A stretch of DNA of 64,000 nt, from NCBI RefSeq assembly GCF_001619985.1, contig NW_017264194.1:1297511-1361510 (forward strand). The letters are read 5' to 3'. Positions 25,048 to 38,687 of this stretch are shown in pieces (the first letter of the stretch is position 1; the number at the start of each line of letters is the position of its first letter). This DNA is from Xylona heveae TC161 (taxonomy: Eukaryota > Ascomycota > Xylonomycetes > Xylonales > Xylonaceae). A program made the translations under genes and the position numbers. The notes under the pieces are model-generated. The model worked only from the letters and a program-made list of their open reading frames with translations, made no database searches and was not told where the DNA came from.

Positions 25048-28000
25048 GATTGTGAGCACAGCACAGTGGTGGTAGGATTTGTGGGTAAGAGAAGATGAAG
25101 TGGTAATATCAATATGATGAAGCCCGCTTGGGGAGAGAGAGAGAGAGTCTGACAGAAGGAGGATAAGAACAGATCGGCAAGGCAAAGGATAATTGAGAAA
25201 GTAAAAGGCCCGGCAGAGGGTTATCCTTCAATGGCCCGGAGTGATGGTACAGTGAATATATTCCAAGTATGTGTGAGGTCAAGGTCAAGGACAATGATGC
25301 TCAAGCACGTGTCAGAGGAAGATTGAATTGAAGCTCGGGAGCGATGATGATGAAGATGAGAAGAAGGCCAAAAAATAAAAAAGAGAAGAAGAAAGATCCT
25401 CCGGTTTCAAGGACATGGCGGCCCTTTTATAGGCAATTGAGGCCCCGGGGAAGAGCACGGTTCCAGGACGGGGATGATCGAGTCGTCCATCTTTCCAACG
25501 AGGAAGGCAAACCAGGATGAGGGATCAAAAGGGGCCATTGCGTAGAAAACCCATTGGAGGGGGCAAAAGAGTCCAATAGGTTGCCATTGAGCCCCGCTCT
25601 TCTGAAAGTGATATGTTTCCTGAGATGCATTATCCGTCCAGGCCAAAAGTGAGCGAGCATCCCGCTGGGCCATTGCCAGCCCTTGATCGACCCCCCCCCT
25701 CGCAGCTCTCGGGCATTCCTTCAATGGACTAGTATACTCTTACATCCGATGCTCCCCGCCAGACCGGCCTGAGGAAAACCTAGGGCTCATTGGACGTGCG
25801 CGGGCGCCGCAATGCCCGAGGAAAAACTCTGGCCCCACCTGGGCCGTCATATCTGCAGTGAGGCCAAGGCCCAATGGGGCGTCCTGGATAGAGTAAGAGT
25901 TGCATGGGCATCGGGTGGCATGTGTGTGCGTGGGAACCTATGGGGAACCAAGAGAAACACGGATGGAGTACAGGCACTGGGCAAAAGGGTAAAGGGCAAT
26001 AGGGGATGAGCAAGATAGTCCGCACGAGAAAAGAGTGTCAACGCGGGCGCGGGGGCGGCAGCGGGATGATCGTCGTTGTAACAGATTGAGAGTTAGAGAG
26101 AGCGAGGGCGCGAGAGAATTGGCCGCAAGGGCATAGCCTGTTGTTGCTGCTGCTGCTGCTGCTACTACCTGTCGTACATCTGGGGACCATTCCAAGCAAC
26201 GAATGGATGCGGCGAACGAGACGCGCAGACGCCGGCGGGGTCCGGATGGAGGAGCGGACAAGAGAGAGAGAAAAAGGCGGGTGACAGAGGAGTGAGAAAG
26301 AGTACAGTGAGAGTAAAGGAATTATCAGGACGGAATTGGGACAGAGGCAGGTCATGCAAACTGTGTATGTGGTGGTGGGGGGGGTTGATTGTTTGATGCA
26401 GGCTCACGAGATTCAAAGGGAAAAAAAATCTAAAATGATGATGATGCAAATTTCATCTAGTCTGCGTTTCAATTGATGTGTTGTCACGCCTTCGCTGGCA
26501 GTTTCGGGCTGGGCCCGTTTGTTGCCCACCCTTCCTCTTTTTGCCCTTGAGGGACAGGAGGGTGTCAACGTGTGGAAAAGGTACGAAAGTCAAGTCATGG
26601 CTGTTCTGTTGTCTCCCATTCTTCTCGCGTGTTCGCCTCGCCCAGACCAACGGTAGGCCAATGCCGTCAGCGCGGGAGACCTTCTCAGGTTCCAACGGGA
26701 CGATGGTCGTGATGGTGGTGGTGGTGGTGGTGGTTGTAGCGTTTGGGTCTGCTGGCCGTTTTGGGGCCGTTGGGGCCGAAAAATCATTAGGCATCATCAT
26801 GTCACGGTCGACGCTGCGTCTCAGCTTGTACGGGATTAGCTGCAACTACAATACTCGAGATCAATGCTCGAATTGGAGTCATTTGAGGGGACTCTACTAA
26901 ATTTCGACCCTGCGCGACAGGTACACTGCATGTGCATACCTCACCTTAGATAACCCTTCGGGTTGTTAAACGGCCACGGTTAAACAGCAGTCCAATTCAG
27001 CCGATACAATTATTAAAAATTGATCCAGGGATTTGGAAAGGCAAATTGGCGGGAGGGGTGACGGATCTACTGTACTCCGTAAATACTGCTGACCTTGTGG
27101 TATATCTGCGTATGATAATATATACCTTATAAAACCCAAGGATGGAAACAAGGCGCATGCATTAGATACCGATCACCACCCATCATTAAGGTCCTCGGAA
27201 CTCCCCAAAACGAAACCGACTTTGGTAGAGCAGTTTGGAACCAAGGAAAGTACCAAGTAACTATAGCTCCCAGTAAACACCACGAGAACAGTGCCAGAGG
27301 CAATTCCTGCCACGAAAAAAGAGTACCCTGATGCCGGCATTACACGGCATAAACACAATAATAAAAATGCTCCCTGTACGTTGAGTTGACAAGGGTACTC
27401 TGCGCGACATACATGGAGCATGGCAGTTCCTCTGCAATGCTGCTGCCTGTCAAAGAAACGCACGAGGTGTTGCACTTAGAATTGGTGCATGTCAGGGAAA
27501 AGAAAAACGCATGTCATCCTTGTGCAACGTTGCGTCCCATGGGAGAGAGAGCGTAATTGATTGGAGTTGCTGGAAAGCCAATGGCCGCTGGTACACGCCG
27601 AAGACCAAGGCACCGCGGATAGTGTTGTAATAGTCACAGGCAAAAAGAGTGTCAAGATCTGACCCTTTTCATGATCCAATAAAGCTGCATCAAAAAAAAC
27701 GCTTGGTGCCTCCATGTCAAAACTTTATGCTGGATGGAGGGGTATGCGAGGTTCGTACCACGATTTGTCTACTTGGCTCATGCAAGGACGACGACAGCGT
27801 TTCGCGCACGGTTGGTGCCAGAGAATGGCTCCAGCCTACTGGGCACCCAGCATCTGGCGGTCAGGCAGAAACGTACTAATGAAAAGAATCAAGGCCTGAT
27901 TTGACAAATCCTCGCTCGCCACAGTCAAGCGAACGGATACTACACTGCCTACCTAGAAGACCCTGTTCGTGGATTTGCTGCACGTTTAAAGACTTGCTTA

Positions 28001-28607
28001 AGGAACTCAAATTATACCGTATTAGTCTGTAAGATGCAAGTCTTGCATATGTAGTATAACAACGGACGAACCGAAGCGCATGCTCTAAGAAACCCTTCCC
28101 AATCACGCCTTGTCATCCGACCTTGACGGAAAAGCGTCCGATGGATTGAGATTGGGACATTGAAAAAATAAAAAAAAAATAAAAAAAAAAAAGTAGAGAA
28201 AAGAGAAAGAGGGGTAAAGGGAGGGAAATAAGAAAAAGAAGTAAAATAAAGCAGAGTATCTAAGCTATCATACAAAAGGTAAAGGGAAAAAAAAATAAAG
28301 TAGCAAAGAAAAAGAAAGAAAACAGGTCAATACTTTCAGTACGCAGAGAGCATGCCCATGGGCAGAGGCTAGGGATGCTAGTCAAATTCATTATAGAAAA
28401 AAGTTGGGACGAAAGAGAGGGGCTATGGGAAATACTGACACATCTCCATGCAACGCCTTTTCTCCCCTTCGCTCCCCACGGGGAAAAAATGAAAAATCTC
28501 AGAACCACGCCAGTTCGCCACGCGCTGATGCAGAAAACCACCCATCGCCACCTTATGACCTTCACAATGTCATTTTCGGAATAATTCAACCCCGCAAACA
28601 ACAAGAT
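25048..28607. other. Long gene-free spacer with microsatellites
   Basis: This 3.6-kb stretch lies between kxd1 and the histidine kinase 3' end. It carries GA repeats (about 25134-25146), a TGC run (about 26146-26163), a GGT run (about 26712-26734), an A-rich block (28155-28215) and one TACTCCGTA copy (27073-27081). Open frames are short, overlapping and without motifs. A small hairpin, AACCC-TTC-GGGTT, is at 26952-26964. I see no gene here; an unannotated noncoding transcript cannot be excluded. Confidence 0.5.
27073..27081 (+). repeat. TACTCCGTA intergenic 9-mer, copy 2
   Basis: Exact TACTCCGTA inside the 3.6-kb gene-free spacer. Confidence 0.6.
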
Positions 28608-31600
28608 TTAAATAGGATGCGAGTTGTGACGCATCAATTGGCGAGGTCGTGCTGGATTCAAAAGATCCATGAGCACTTTGCTCAGCTCGCCAAAATTCAC
28701 CGGTTTGGATACATAATTGTTGAACCCGGCCTCAATGCACTTATCGACCACGTCTGCCATGACATTGGCCGAGAGAGCAATTATTGGAATCAAATCGTGC
28801 TCCGAAAAGTGCTGCTTATCTTCCCATTGTCGAATTTCACGACACGTCTCATAACCATCTTTGTTGGGCATATGAAGATCGCACTGGACCTGCATTAGTT
28901 TCACTGCAAAACTGAACTTGGAAGCACCAGGCTCTGTATGTTACTCACAATGATAGCAGAATAAAACGCATGAGGTTGACTAAATACTCGTTCAATGCAC
29001 TGCGCTCCATCGGAAACAGTCTCAACAACGACGGATATTCTTCGGAAAAACTTTTGCAAAACCTTCAACGCAGTTCACGGCAGGGTTAGCAATCAGTGAA
29101 CTACAAGCAAGGGGGGTTTAAAGGTAGATATTCTCACCAGTTGGTTGACCTCGTTATCTTCGACAAGCAGAATACGATGACCACGGTTACCGATCACGTT
29201 CTCCATGTTTGCAAAGACTTGTCTTTGGCTTTCAGCGACTTGCTGTGCACTGTCGCGATTGCGATCTGTACTCAGCTGCCTCACTTTGTTTGGGTCAAAA
29301 ATGTCGGCAAACTTTGAAGGTTTCAGAGGCTTGAAAACAAAGAGCACTCTAAGCTGCTTGACAAGTTTATCCATGTCAAGGTGTGGCGCTCGGTCAATAA
29401 TCTCACGCTTCTGGACAGAATCCGACGCGATAATCACAGAGGTTCTCGGATGCAGGTCAGAGTGGAAAATCTGGTCCATAAAGGCAATGACTTCGTCCGC
29501 TTCGCTGAGATTGATAACAATATGCGTGAACACGACCGGATCATTTCCACCAATCATCCTCTGGCATTCTGGCAAAGAAGATCGAGTTGTTATCTGATGA
29601 GGGATATCCTCCGGAAGTGTTTTTTCAAGGTGCCTCATTGTCGCCTCCCGGCTATGTTCAAGCGCACACACAACCAAAACAGAATACATGGGCGGACGCA
29701 TCGGGCTACCACCACGAGAGGTCGCCGGGCGAGAATCGCTGGGGGAGAGACGTCCAACTGAGGGAAGCTTGAGATTCATCTTTCCAGCATCCTCTCCCCC
29801 TTGCAAATTACTGGGCAAGATTGACGACATTGAAGACCGGTCGGACTGGAAAGTTCGCAAGGAGCCAACTGAGGGCGCTGAGCTACCAGAGGACAAGACG
29901 GCGGGGGAACTCTGGATGGATTCGGTGCCGGGGACGCCCGGGTTCCCAGGGGACTGAGTGTACGTCTTTGCCAAGAGCGGGCGGATAATTTCTTGTTCGC
30001 CCACAGCGGACGAATCCTTTGCTTGTCCTGACTTGGTCGACTCAATATTGGGTGTCTCCGATACATTTTGAGACTTTCGTTGGCCTTCGGGTCTACTTTC
30101 TTCTGGCGGTAATTGGAACTTCACGAAAAATGTGAAAGTGGATCCCTTGCCAGGCACGCTGGTGGCATTCATCTGACCTCCATGTAATTCGACCAGCTGC
30201 CTCGAGATGACGAGCCCAAGGCCACTACCACCATGCTGGCGGGTGCTGCTACCATCAATCTGACTAAAAGGTTTGAACAAGAGTTCTGCCTCTGCTTCTG
30301 TGAAGCCGCTTCCAGTGTCATCGACGTCAAATTGCAGCATGATCTCCTGATGTCTGATAGCGCTTTGCTGGCTCCGATAAACCTGACAGCGAAGGAATAC
30401 CTCACCCCGCGAGGTAAACTTAATGGCGTTTCCAATAATGTTCAGTAGAACTTGCCGGATTCTAATCCGATCACCCATGACAAGGGCGGGCACATCATCA
30501 TCGACAATATAATTAAGCTCCAAGCGCTTCTTGATCGCTAATGCAGAAATCAGATCGTTGACTTCCTCAATGACTGAACGTACGTAAAATGGCTGGAAAG
30601 AAAGCTTGACCATGCCAGCTTCCACCTTGGACAAATCAAGAATGTCATTGATCAAATAGCCAAGGTTTTCACAGCTCGTTCGAACAATATTGACCGAATC
30701 CATCTGTTCCTCTGTTAAGGGAGTGTCTAACAAGAAGTTGACCATTCCGGAAATGCCGTTGAGTGGGGTTCGGATCTCATGAGACATGTTGCTAAGGAAC
30801 CTCGTTTTTGAATCCATAGTCTCTTTCAACTTTTGCTCGAGGAGCTTATGGTCATTGATATCGGTGCAAGTGCCGAACCAAGAGCCTTCACCGTTCCCAA
30901 AATTAATTGAGTCCACCGCTAAACATCGCACAAGGTGCCAACGATATTCTCCATCATTATTCCTGAGCCGAATCTCTGTAGAATAGGATGGTTTGCCATT
31001 GCTGTCCTTGGAAACTTTGATAACCCCGCTACGAGTGAGCTCAGAAAAGTCGGTCGACGAAATGTCAACCTTTTTGCTCCCTCCAATTTGCGTCGTAGGA
31101 GTGGGAGAGGCGGCTATATCGCCACCTCCTGGAGAAGGACGTGCACTGGGCTCTGTAGATGTTGGGTCGCTAAACTGCGGCAGTCTGCATTTGACAAGAT
31201 CATCTGGATGAACGTACTCGGTAAATCCAAGGCCTAGAGCATCCTCAAAATGCTGCCCAGAATAGGAGAGCCACTGCGTATTGGCAAATGTTATTCCCTC
31301 TTCTCGGGTGGCAGCAAAAACTATTTGTGGGCTTGAATTCGCCAGAGAACGGTACTTGGCCTCGGATTGCGCGGTTTCCTTTTGACGGGCAGCACTGACT
31401 TCAGCAACATGTTGATCGTGAATGTCCATGAAGGTACCACACCAATGTACCGTCACGCCTCTTGTATCTCGCAAAGGAGCCGCGCGGACAAAGAACCAGC
31501 GGTACTGGCCATCGAATCTACGGATTCGAACTTGGCGTGAAAAGCCTTGGCTGCTCCGTAGCGCCTGTACCCAAGATTTCAAATAGTCCTCGCACTCCTC

Positions 31601-34600
31601 TGGATGAATACTTTGCCAAGGATCTTCAGAAAATTGAGCGACAGTGAGACCTCGATAAGTCAAAAATTTTGAATTGACCCACGTCAGAGCGCCCGTCCGG
31701 GGGGCCGCCGTAAATATTTGAACAGGGATTGAGTCGATAATCGTACGTAAAAGTCGTTCAGAAGGTGGTGGCATGTTTGACTCTGGCGTAGTCAGTGACC
31801 CAGAGGCAGTTCTTGTATGGGCTCGTACAACGCTTGGCCGGGATCCTACGGACGTAGCGGAAGGTAGCGACTGATATGTAGCACCGAAATCCGCACCGTA
31901 TGAATGGAGAAGTGTATGTGGACGCTCTCCCTTTCTCAGGCCTTGAGCATGTCCAAACCAGGGTGCCTGTTTTCGTTGCGATGCAGACGGATCTGAAGCG
32001 CGAGCAGAAAGACGGCCTTCCCACTGTGATCCGGCGCTTGACCCTGATATTGAAATTTCCGTCTTTCTCCTTGTCCGTTCCGAGCGCTGTCCGCTTCCAC
32101 GCTTCGCCAGGCTGAGCTCATATTCCATGGTGCCAATCTCCTGGTCTTCTTCAGGCACAATGCGATCTATATCCTCCTCTGTTGGTGAGGTGACGTCTCG
32201 CTGCACACCTCGATTGTCACCCGACCGCCTCTTCCATTGGGACTCAGGAGCATTCGATGTCTGCTTGGTCGATGATAGACTCATTACAGGCAATGTCGGC
32301 ACTACCCCGCTATTAGACCTACTCAAATGGCCGGGCTTTTTCGAAACAAAGTAGCTGTCATTTGGCTCGAGTGTTCCTGGACGGCCAGGAGTGCCACCAA
32401 TAGATCGCCTGTCGCTTGGGTACGGATGGGCATGAGCCTCGCCTGTTGGCGTGCCGCCCAGGGAGCCGGGCGGACTACTTTTGGAAACGCCGGAATACTC
32501 ACTGGGGCTTGTTATGCTGCCAGTGATGGAGCCGGTCGGGCCTTCTTCGGAACCCAATTGGAGAGCGTGCTCAAGGCTGGCGAGGTCATCCAGTGGACGG
32601 CCCTGGTCTATCACCGCGCCGAATCCAAGCGCCGAAGACGATCCGTAACGTCGTCGTGCTAACCCACTGGCCTCACTCTCCACGGTTGTATAGTGGCGAG
32701 CCAGTGAAAAAGATGTTGCAAGGTGAGGTCCAAGCAGAGACAGCGACTGGCTTAGGTTTGAAGGATAGGGTATGACGGAAGAAAGGATAGAAAGAATAGC
32801 AATTGGGATTTTCTTATCGTGGAATTTATGACCTGAACCCGTCTTCACCGATTCAGGAATAGAGTGTCCATAGACGCCCAGGCCGGCATCTGTGTTTGCC
32901 ATGAAAGCCGAATTGGACTCGAATCGAGCTGGCTGGACAGATTTGGATAGCAAAGGATGATAGAGGGGAACGTGAACAATCGTGGTAGCATGATCGACAC
33001 CAATGGCCTCGACTTGCTTTCCAGTGGTATAATCTTGCGAGACTGGGTTAGGGCTGAATGAGCTTTCATCAACGGTTGCCGCAGCGAAGAAGGGGTTCTC
33101 ATTAGTGTCTGATCGAATAGCAGGCGAAGGTGCTGGCGACTGCGCCCATGGAGATGCAGGTGTTTGTTCAAACTCTTCATACGACGATGGCTCACTTGGG
33201 CCGCGCTCGTTGCGAGGTAGGTGCAAAGTGTTCTCCAGTTCGTCTGAATTGGGACGAGCACCCGCCAGGTCTTTCTGAAATGCGCCCTGCGACTTTTCTC
33301 CGGTTGCTGGCACATGTCCCGTCTTTCCTGAGGTAGATGTCAATCGCTCGTGATGCAGATCCTCGGAATGTGCTGCTGGTTGAAAGCGCTCTCCCTGATC
33401 GATGTTGACATTCTCCGACTCAAATGTATGCGCATTATATTCCCTGGAAAGTACAACCACGTCACTCTTCTCTAGGACTCTGTGGACACCTCCGGGATCA
33501 AGCAACGGCTGGGCTTCGAAGTCCAAGGCTTGTAGAACGGGAAACATTCTACCGCGCGCTTCCCGTTGCGCTGGTTCGCCAATAGGCGCATCCTTGGCTT
33601 CTCCAGAGGCTTCCATAGCAGCGTGCTTTTTCAAAGACTCTGTATTCAACTGGGAAGAAGATAAAGGCACAGCTAATCTTGAATGTTGTGAAAATTGGTC
33701 AGATGTATAAACGCTTTTAGTACGAGATGCTGCAGGTCTCGGTTGTTTCACTTCGGGGACTTGCGCCGCGCCAAGCGATGAACGCTTTTTCCGAGCCTCA
33801 AATCCAGAGAAAGAGTGACGACTAGCTAATCGAGGCCGATGCCCTAAGAGTGAGGCCATGGACCACTCGAGATGCTCGGCTGGTGCTACAGATTCGCCCG
33901 ACGACGGCGCAACGACTGCATCTGGGTCCTCCTCCTCGCTCGCCGCATCTTGGTGGCTCTGCGCCAGATAAGCCAAGCTGAACTTATCTTCCTCTACAGC
34001 ATTAAAGGTGGCCTTTTGGCCCCATGGAATGTTTTCAGGATCCGTAGTATCCGCTGGAACGGCGAGGGATACCCGCTCTGCACAATAATTCTCGCGCAGT
34101 ATCTGAACGACGTTCGACCACCAAGTATCCAGGCCCGGCTCCGAGGTGAGTGCGAGTGTGAGTTCATACAAGCTTGGGCTGGGATGTTCGGTGCCACCAG
34201 AGAAGCCGGAGATGCTCGGCGGAAGGAAGGTCATGGTTGACCGAGGCGTGGCGGGCCCAGATGGCACGGTTGGATGTTCTCCCATTTCATCCGGGCGACT
34301 TGACCCCAACCAAGGCGGCAAGCCCGTGGGGGAAAGGGCAGTAAATGGCCGATGGAAAGGAGTGGTGGGGAGCCTTGGTTGTGCCGCAGGCACATAGGGA
34401 AAGGGGTATGACGGCGTGAGCACGCGAGATGGATCAGGAGTGCCCCCGATTTCGCCCCCTCGGACAGTCGCATTCGACTCAGTTGAGGTAGTTCGTGAGC
34501 CCGTAGGTGGCGGGCTTATAAAGGCAGCTTCGAGGGAGGCATAGCCAGCAGCCAGGAACTCGTCGGTGCTGGGAGAGGCGCCATGAAGATCCGTCGAGGG

Positions 34601-34978
34601 CGCGCTGGTGTGAGTAGAGTGTGATTTGTTCTGCCTTGCTAAGCGCTCTCGGTTATTCAAAGAGATTCTCGCATTGACTGCTTCTCTCAGTCGAGCAATT
34701 TCTTCCGCCGAGTTATCGACTCGCTTGGCATTTTCCGAGGTATTCTGCTTGGCTCGGGAGTCTTCTCGAGGAGATTCATTGCCAGCTCGTGTAGACGATT
34801 CGTTAGGTATTCTCGGTGATGAAGGTTGGCCATGGAAAGGGATTTTGGGGCGGCTGGGAAGAGGGGCTGTGGTCGAAGATGGGATCGCGCCTGGGCTCCT
34901 GGGCGAGCGACGTTGAAGTCGACCAACATCTCGAGCACCTTTTGGGTTGGCGGGAGGTCCTAATGGTGGAGTACTCAT
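28608..34978 (-). CDS. Hybrid histidine kinase with GAF-like, two PAS and receiver domains
   Basis: Two-component sensor kinase; it should autophosphorylate on His, pass phosphate to its own receiver Asp and then through Ypd1-type transfer to response regulators. Exons 34978-29138, 29062-28949 and 28889-28608 give 2078 residues. There is no signal peptide or membrane segment, so it is probably cytosolic. The first 250 residues are Ser/Pro-rich. A GAF-like start (about 270-345) is separated by some 400 disordered residues from a matching end (about 720-770). PAS/PAC repeats lie at about 1070-1195 and 1205-1385. HisKA has His1400 in MSHEIRTPLNG, and HATPase (about 1500-1615) has GNAIKF, DDTGSGF and GGSGLGL. 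A degenerate receiver lies at about 1725-1860. The last receiver has Glu1940/Asp1941, phosphoacceptor Asp1989 and Lys2047. It lacks the HAMP repeats of the Nik1/Os-1 group. Confidence 0.95.
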
Positions 34979-37264
34979 GACGTCCCCAAATCCTCACTCC
35001 TCCACCGCCGCAAGGAGAAACTTTGTAGGGTCTCTCTCCGTCAAGGTCCGGCTTTGCCAAGCACAAGTATAGATGGCCCCATACGTACAGACGGCCGAGG
35101 ACGAGAGCCCTACAGTCGAAAGGACGCTGTGAGCTCAGGAGGGTAGTGAGGGGCAAAAAGCCAGCGTCACAGCGACACCCGATGAGGAGTGGTGATGATG
35201 ATAATAGTTGCGGGAGAGTCACAGCGGTCCCGGGAAGACGAAGGTCAGGTAGCGCGGGACCTGGGTAGTGTGGTCTTGCTGTTTCGTTCGTTGGTCGTAA
35301 TAGAACAGTAGTGCGAAGGCCACCAGAGGCTTTTGGACCAGCAACCAGGTCTGTGCGACGGCTGGGACCTGACCAGGCTCGGCTGTTAACCGATGACGTA
35401 GGCCAAGCACCCACCTGCACCCTGCAAATTCCCTGACTGAACTCAGGGACCTCAAAAGAGAGAAAAGAAGAACGAAACGAGAAGCAGAGAGACGAGATGT
35501 ACAATCAGATGAATCTTCGCGGTAGAGAGAAGTATGATATTGAAAGCAGACTAGAAGAGTATTTCGCAAAAGGGCTGCTTGAACGATACCACGGCCGCTG
35601 ATACCTTGTTTGTGTTTCGCAGTAGCATTCACGTCGGTAGTAACATGAGTAGCGAGATAGATTTGGTAGCAATTGATCAACAGAAAAAGGTGTGATAGGC
35701 TCGCTCGCTTCTACCATCCACAAATTCCAGAAAGCCGCAGGGGATGGAGGAGTCTGAGCCCGGAGTCTACTTTGTGTGGCTCTGTGTGTGGGTTTGCGCC
35801 TTTCTTTGCTCCCTAGCCCTCTCTACATCCAAACAATAACACACTTGGCTGTGAAGAAAATTTGACGGCGATTACAGGTCTAATCGGACCGCCCTGGCCG
35901 GTGGATACCTGAGTCGTTGGTGGATGACATTATCCAGTCGTTATTGGGGCCCTTTAGTTCAGGGCCATCGTGTCAGTCGCACTAAGCGATTGGCCACACC
36001 AAAGTCACGCAGCTGCCACGCTGAAAGAGCGAGGCAAAGGACGAAAAGTACACAGTAACAATTTGATTAGTCCGAAGAAAAGCGAGCGACAGACTCAGAG
36101 ACGGCGCACTTCTGTACGGAGTACACTCGGGAGAGATGAATATGCCGTCGAAGTGCACTATGCAGGTGCAGAAAGAAATGAGGCATTCGTCATTGATCCA
36201 AATTGGATCATCGTGCATGTCGGTACAGTACCTTTCTTTGGGGTATGTACCTGGATTTGGGGTCGGGACGATTGGGGAAGCCGTCGTACCATCAAATCAT
36301 TGCCACTTTCAATGCGGCCAAACAACTCCCAAAGGCACAAGTCTGAGCGAGCTCTCTAAACCAAGACCAGCCAATCCCTTGCACGTGTAAGCCGGTCCTG
36401 CGGTATGACTGCCATCAGCATTTCAAGAGCAGGCTTCCAATTCGCTTTTCAGTAACCTCCGGAGTAACCTACTGCTTGTTTGTAAATCTTGTCCGACACA
36501 AGAATAACCACGAGCTCGATCAGATCGTCTCAATTCCAAACACGAAGTCAACAATTGCAGATTATAGATCATCAATTTAGCATTCCTCAATGAATTTTTA
36601 AACTTGATATGGTGTGTTATTTGCTTCGCATTTTACTTTCCTGGGTAGTTCTTATAAACAGTCGCTCAAATGTTCACACCTCCTTCTGGGGCTACTCTGC
36701 ACAAGCTTAGACGTCTTGAATACAGAGGGTGCATCGGAAACTAAAGCATGCGAGCAGTATGGAAGAACGCGGCGAAGATATGGTCAAAATCTAGGTAGCA
36801 TAAACACAAGCCTGATTGGAGAAGAATTTTACAGATTTCATATTGCTGGCGTGTGCTTTTCGCTGTGCAATTTAGAGATAGGTGCCTAGCTGGACACCAG
36901 TTACGACATTGTTACAGGTGAATGATCGGCTAATTCAAGTTTGCGCATAACCATATTCTTTTGGCCAAACTCCATATCCCGAAGACTCTATTTCGCCTGT
37001 CAGAAAAAGATCCGTCGACAGTAGTGAGAATAGTTCCCTTGACAACGACGTCAAGGATGAGGGCACTCGACCAATTACATTCATAGGTGCCCAACACTGG
37101 TCTCACTCCTAGATGCGAGTAGCGCTCTAGTCCGAGGCTACGGTATTCTGTAGCCGCCCAAACGCTCCACCAAGCGAAATGGGCGTGTAAATCGCTTTGA
37201 CGCATCAGAAGACTGCCTCAACCAACGTAGATTCGCCATCTACAACGTAAAAAAGGCCGACACT
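34979..37264. promoter_or_regulatory. Long upstream region of the histidine kinase
   Basis: The 2.3-kb spacer is upstream of the leftward kinase; its right end holds the 3' region of hymA. It includes short upstream open frames, one TACGGAGTA copy (36115-36123) and no recognisable gene. A long 5' leader or dispersed promoter elements would fit a signalling gene, but that is inference. Confidence 0.5.
36115..36123 (-). repeat. TACTCCGTA intergenic 9-mer, copy 3 (reverse)
   Basis: TACGGAGTA on the plus strand, the exact reverse complement of the other form, 1.1 kb upstream of the histidine kinase start. Confidence 0.6.
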
Positions 37265-38687
37265 TCAGCCGACGCTCGCTGTGACCGCTGATCCCCCACC
37301 CGTGGCTCCGCCTCGGCGCGCTGGTTCAATAGGTACGGGTGGCATAGTTTCGATTTGGCGAATCAGGTAGCTCTTTTCGTCTTTGAATTGATCATCCTCT
37401 GTCCGATCCTCCAGAAATTTGGGAAGAAACCGAAGTAACCTATCCCGATTGTTGAGGAGTATTCGCTGTACAGCAACAGACTTGTCTGGATTGGCAACAA
37501 AAACCTGTAGATGCAATCAATATTCAACAAGCCTTGGGTTTTTTGTCAAGCCGTTATGTTGGCCAAATACCTTGAAAACATGAAACGCCTCATATTGAAC
37601 CATTTTTCTTTCATCGCGCAAGAGATTCATACAGAGTTTGAGGTGCTCCCCTCTGTCTACGTAAGCTGTCATAACCTGATAATTGGCCCGGTCAAGGAGG
37701 ATTTCCCCGAGGAGCTTAATCGATTGGCGTTTTGTGACATAGCTGTCCGACTGCACAAGAACATTGTTATAATGAGGGAAGAATCTTTCGAAATTGACGC
37801 ACAAATAACGCGACACTAACTGCTTGTGTTTTGTCAATAATTCCTAGATGGCGGAAATGTTAGCTTGGGTCTTTGGAATCTTGGCCAGGCCTTGATGGCG
37901 CGAAAGGAGAAATTCACCCTGAAAGTGGTAAAAGCGTCTGTGCTGACTTCAAAGGAAGATTCGTTGATCCAGCTGAAGAACTTCCAAAACACTCCATTGC
38001 CAGATTGCGGCTTGCTAAGGTCAATATCATTGAGACGAATTGGGTGACCGGGCGCCCTAGGCTCATCGTACAAAATAATTGCCGCAACGGTTTCATGCTT
38101 CAGTAATTCTCGCAGTATTGTGCCACATGTCATATAGCTTTCTCGGTGCTCGTAGCCTTTGCACAGCTCTATGACAGTATCCGTTCGGCTATGAAGTGTG
38201 TATTGAAGAGCTGGCGGCTCTGTCACGGACCCATTTGGCGGAACAAATCGAAAGACATATGAAAAGACCACCTGGCAGTCCTTTCTGGATTCGAACGGCA
38301 GCCTGGGAATCGTTCGGGCAAGGATCGGAATGAGATCTTCTTGGATGATGCTATTTACGAGATGATATGCCTGTTCGGGGTTGCTGTCGGTATCTGGCAC
38401 AAATCAGCGAAAGCAAGTCCAATTACAGCTTGTTAAGAAGGAGCGAAGCCAGACACATACCGTGAGTTCCCCCTAGTACTAACTTCATTTGAAGCAGAGT
38501 CTTGGCCAAATCTTCCTCTGCCTAGTGTCAGATATGTGAGCTCCCGTCGCTTTGCAGTTGAAAGACGGGAGGTATGAGGAGTCACCTTTTGTCCCAGTGG
38601 TCCATCCAATCTGGAAATTGCATCCCTGGCTACTTTCGCAAGGTCCGGTGATGTCTTCTGTCGGGCGCGGCCAAACAGAAACGCCAT
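37265..38687 (-). CDS. hymA: HymA, Mo25/CAB39-family scaffold protein
   Basis: Orthologue of Aspergillus nidulans HymA (needed for conidiophore development) and yeast Hym1. It is a helical-repeat scaffold that activates germinal-centre kinases upstream of the NDR kinase in the RAM/morphogenesis pathway, at the cell cortex and cytosol. Exons 38687-38586, 38521-38461, 38393-37918, 37843-37571 and 37504-37265 give 383 residues, the expected size. The N-terminus MAFLFGRARQKTSPDL is the Mo25 signature. Later blocks are FEVSTDAFTTFRELLTKHK, SYVTKRQSIKLLGEILLDR and VQYEAFHVFKVFVANP, then FLEDRTEDDQFKDEKSYLIRQI. The C-terminal 30 residues are Pro/Gly-rich. All splice sites are GT-AG, and the frame is continuous across them. 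It is divergent from the Lte1-type gene. Confidence 0.96.

Noticed and set aside
26453-26845. 130-codon minus-strand frame with a Thr run
   Set aside because: Composition follows the GGT microsatellite; no motif, and opposite-strand frames are equally long.
26952-26964. AACCC-TTC-GGGTT hairpin as a terminator or RNA gene
   Set aside because: Only five base pairs and no following T run; fungal Pol II does not use such terminators.
35970-36359. 129-codon plus-strand frame upstream of the histidine kinase
   Set aside because: Begins at a non-ATG codon, is basic and repetitive, and has no family match.
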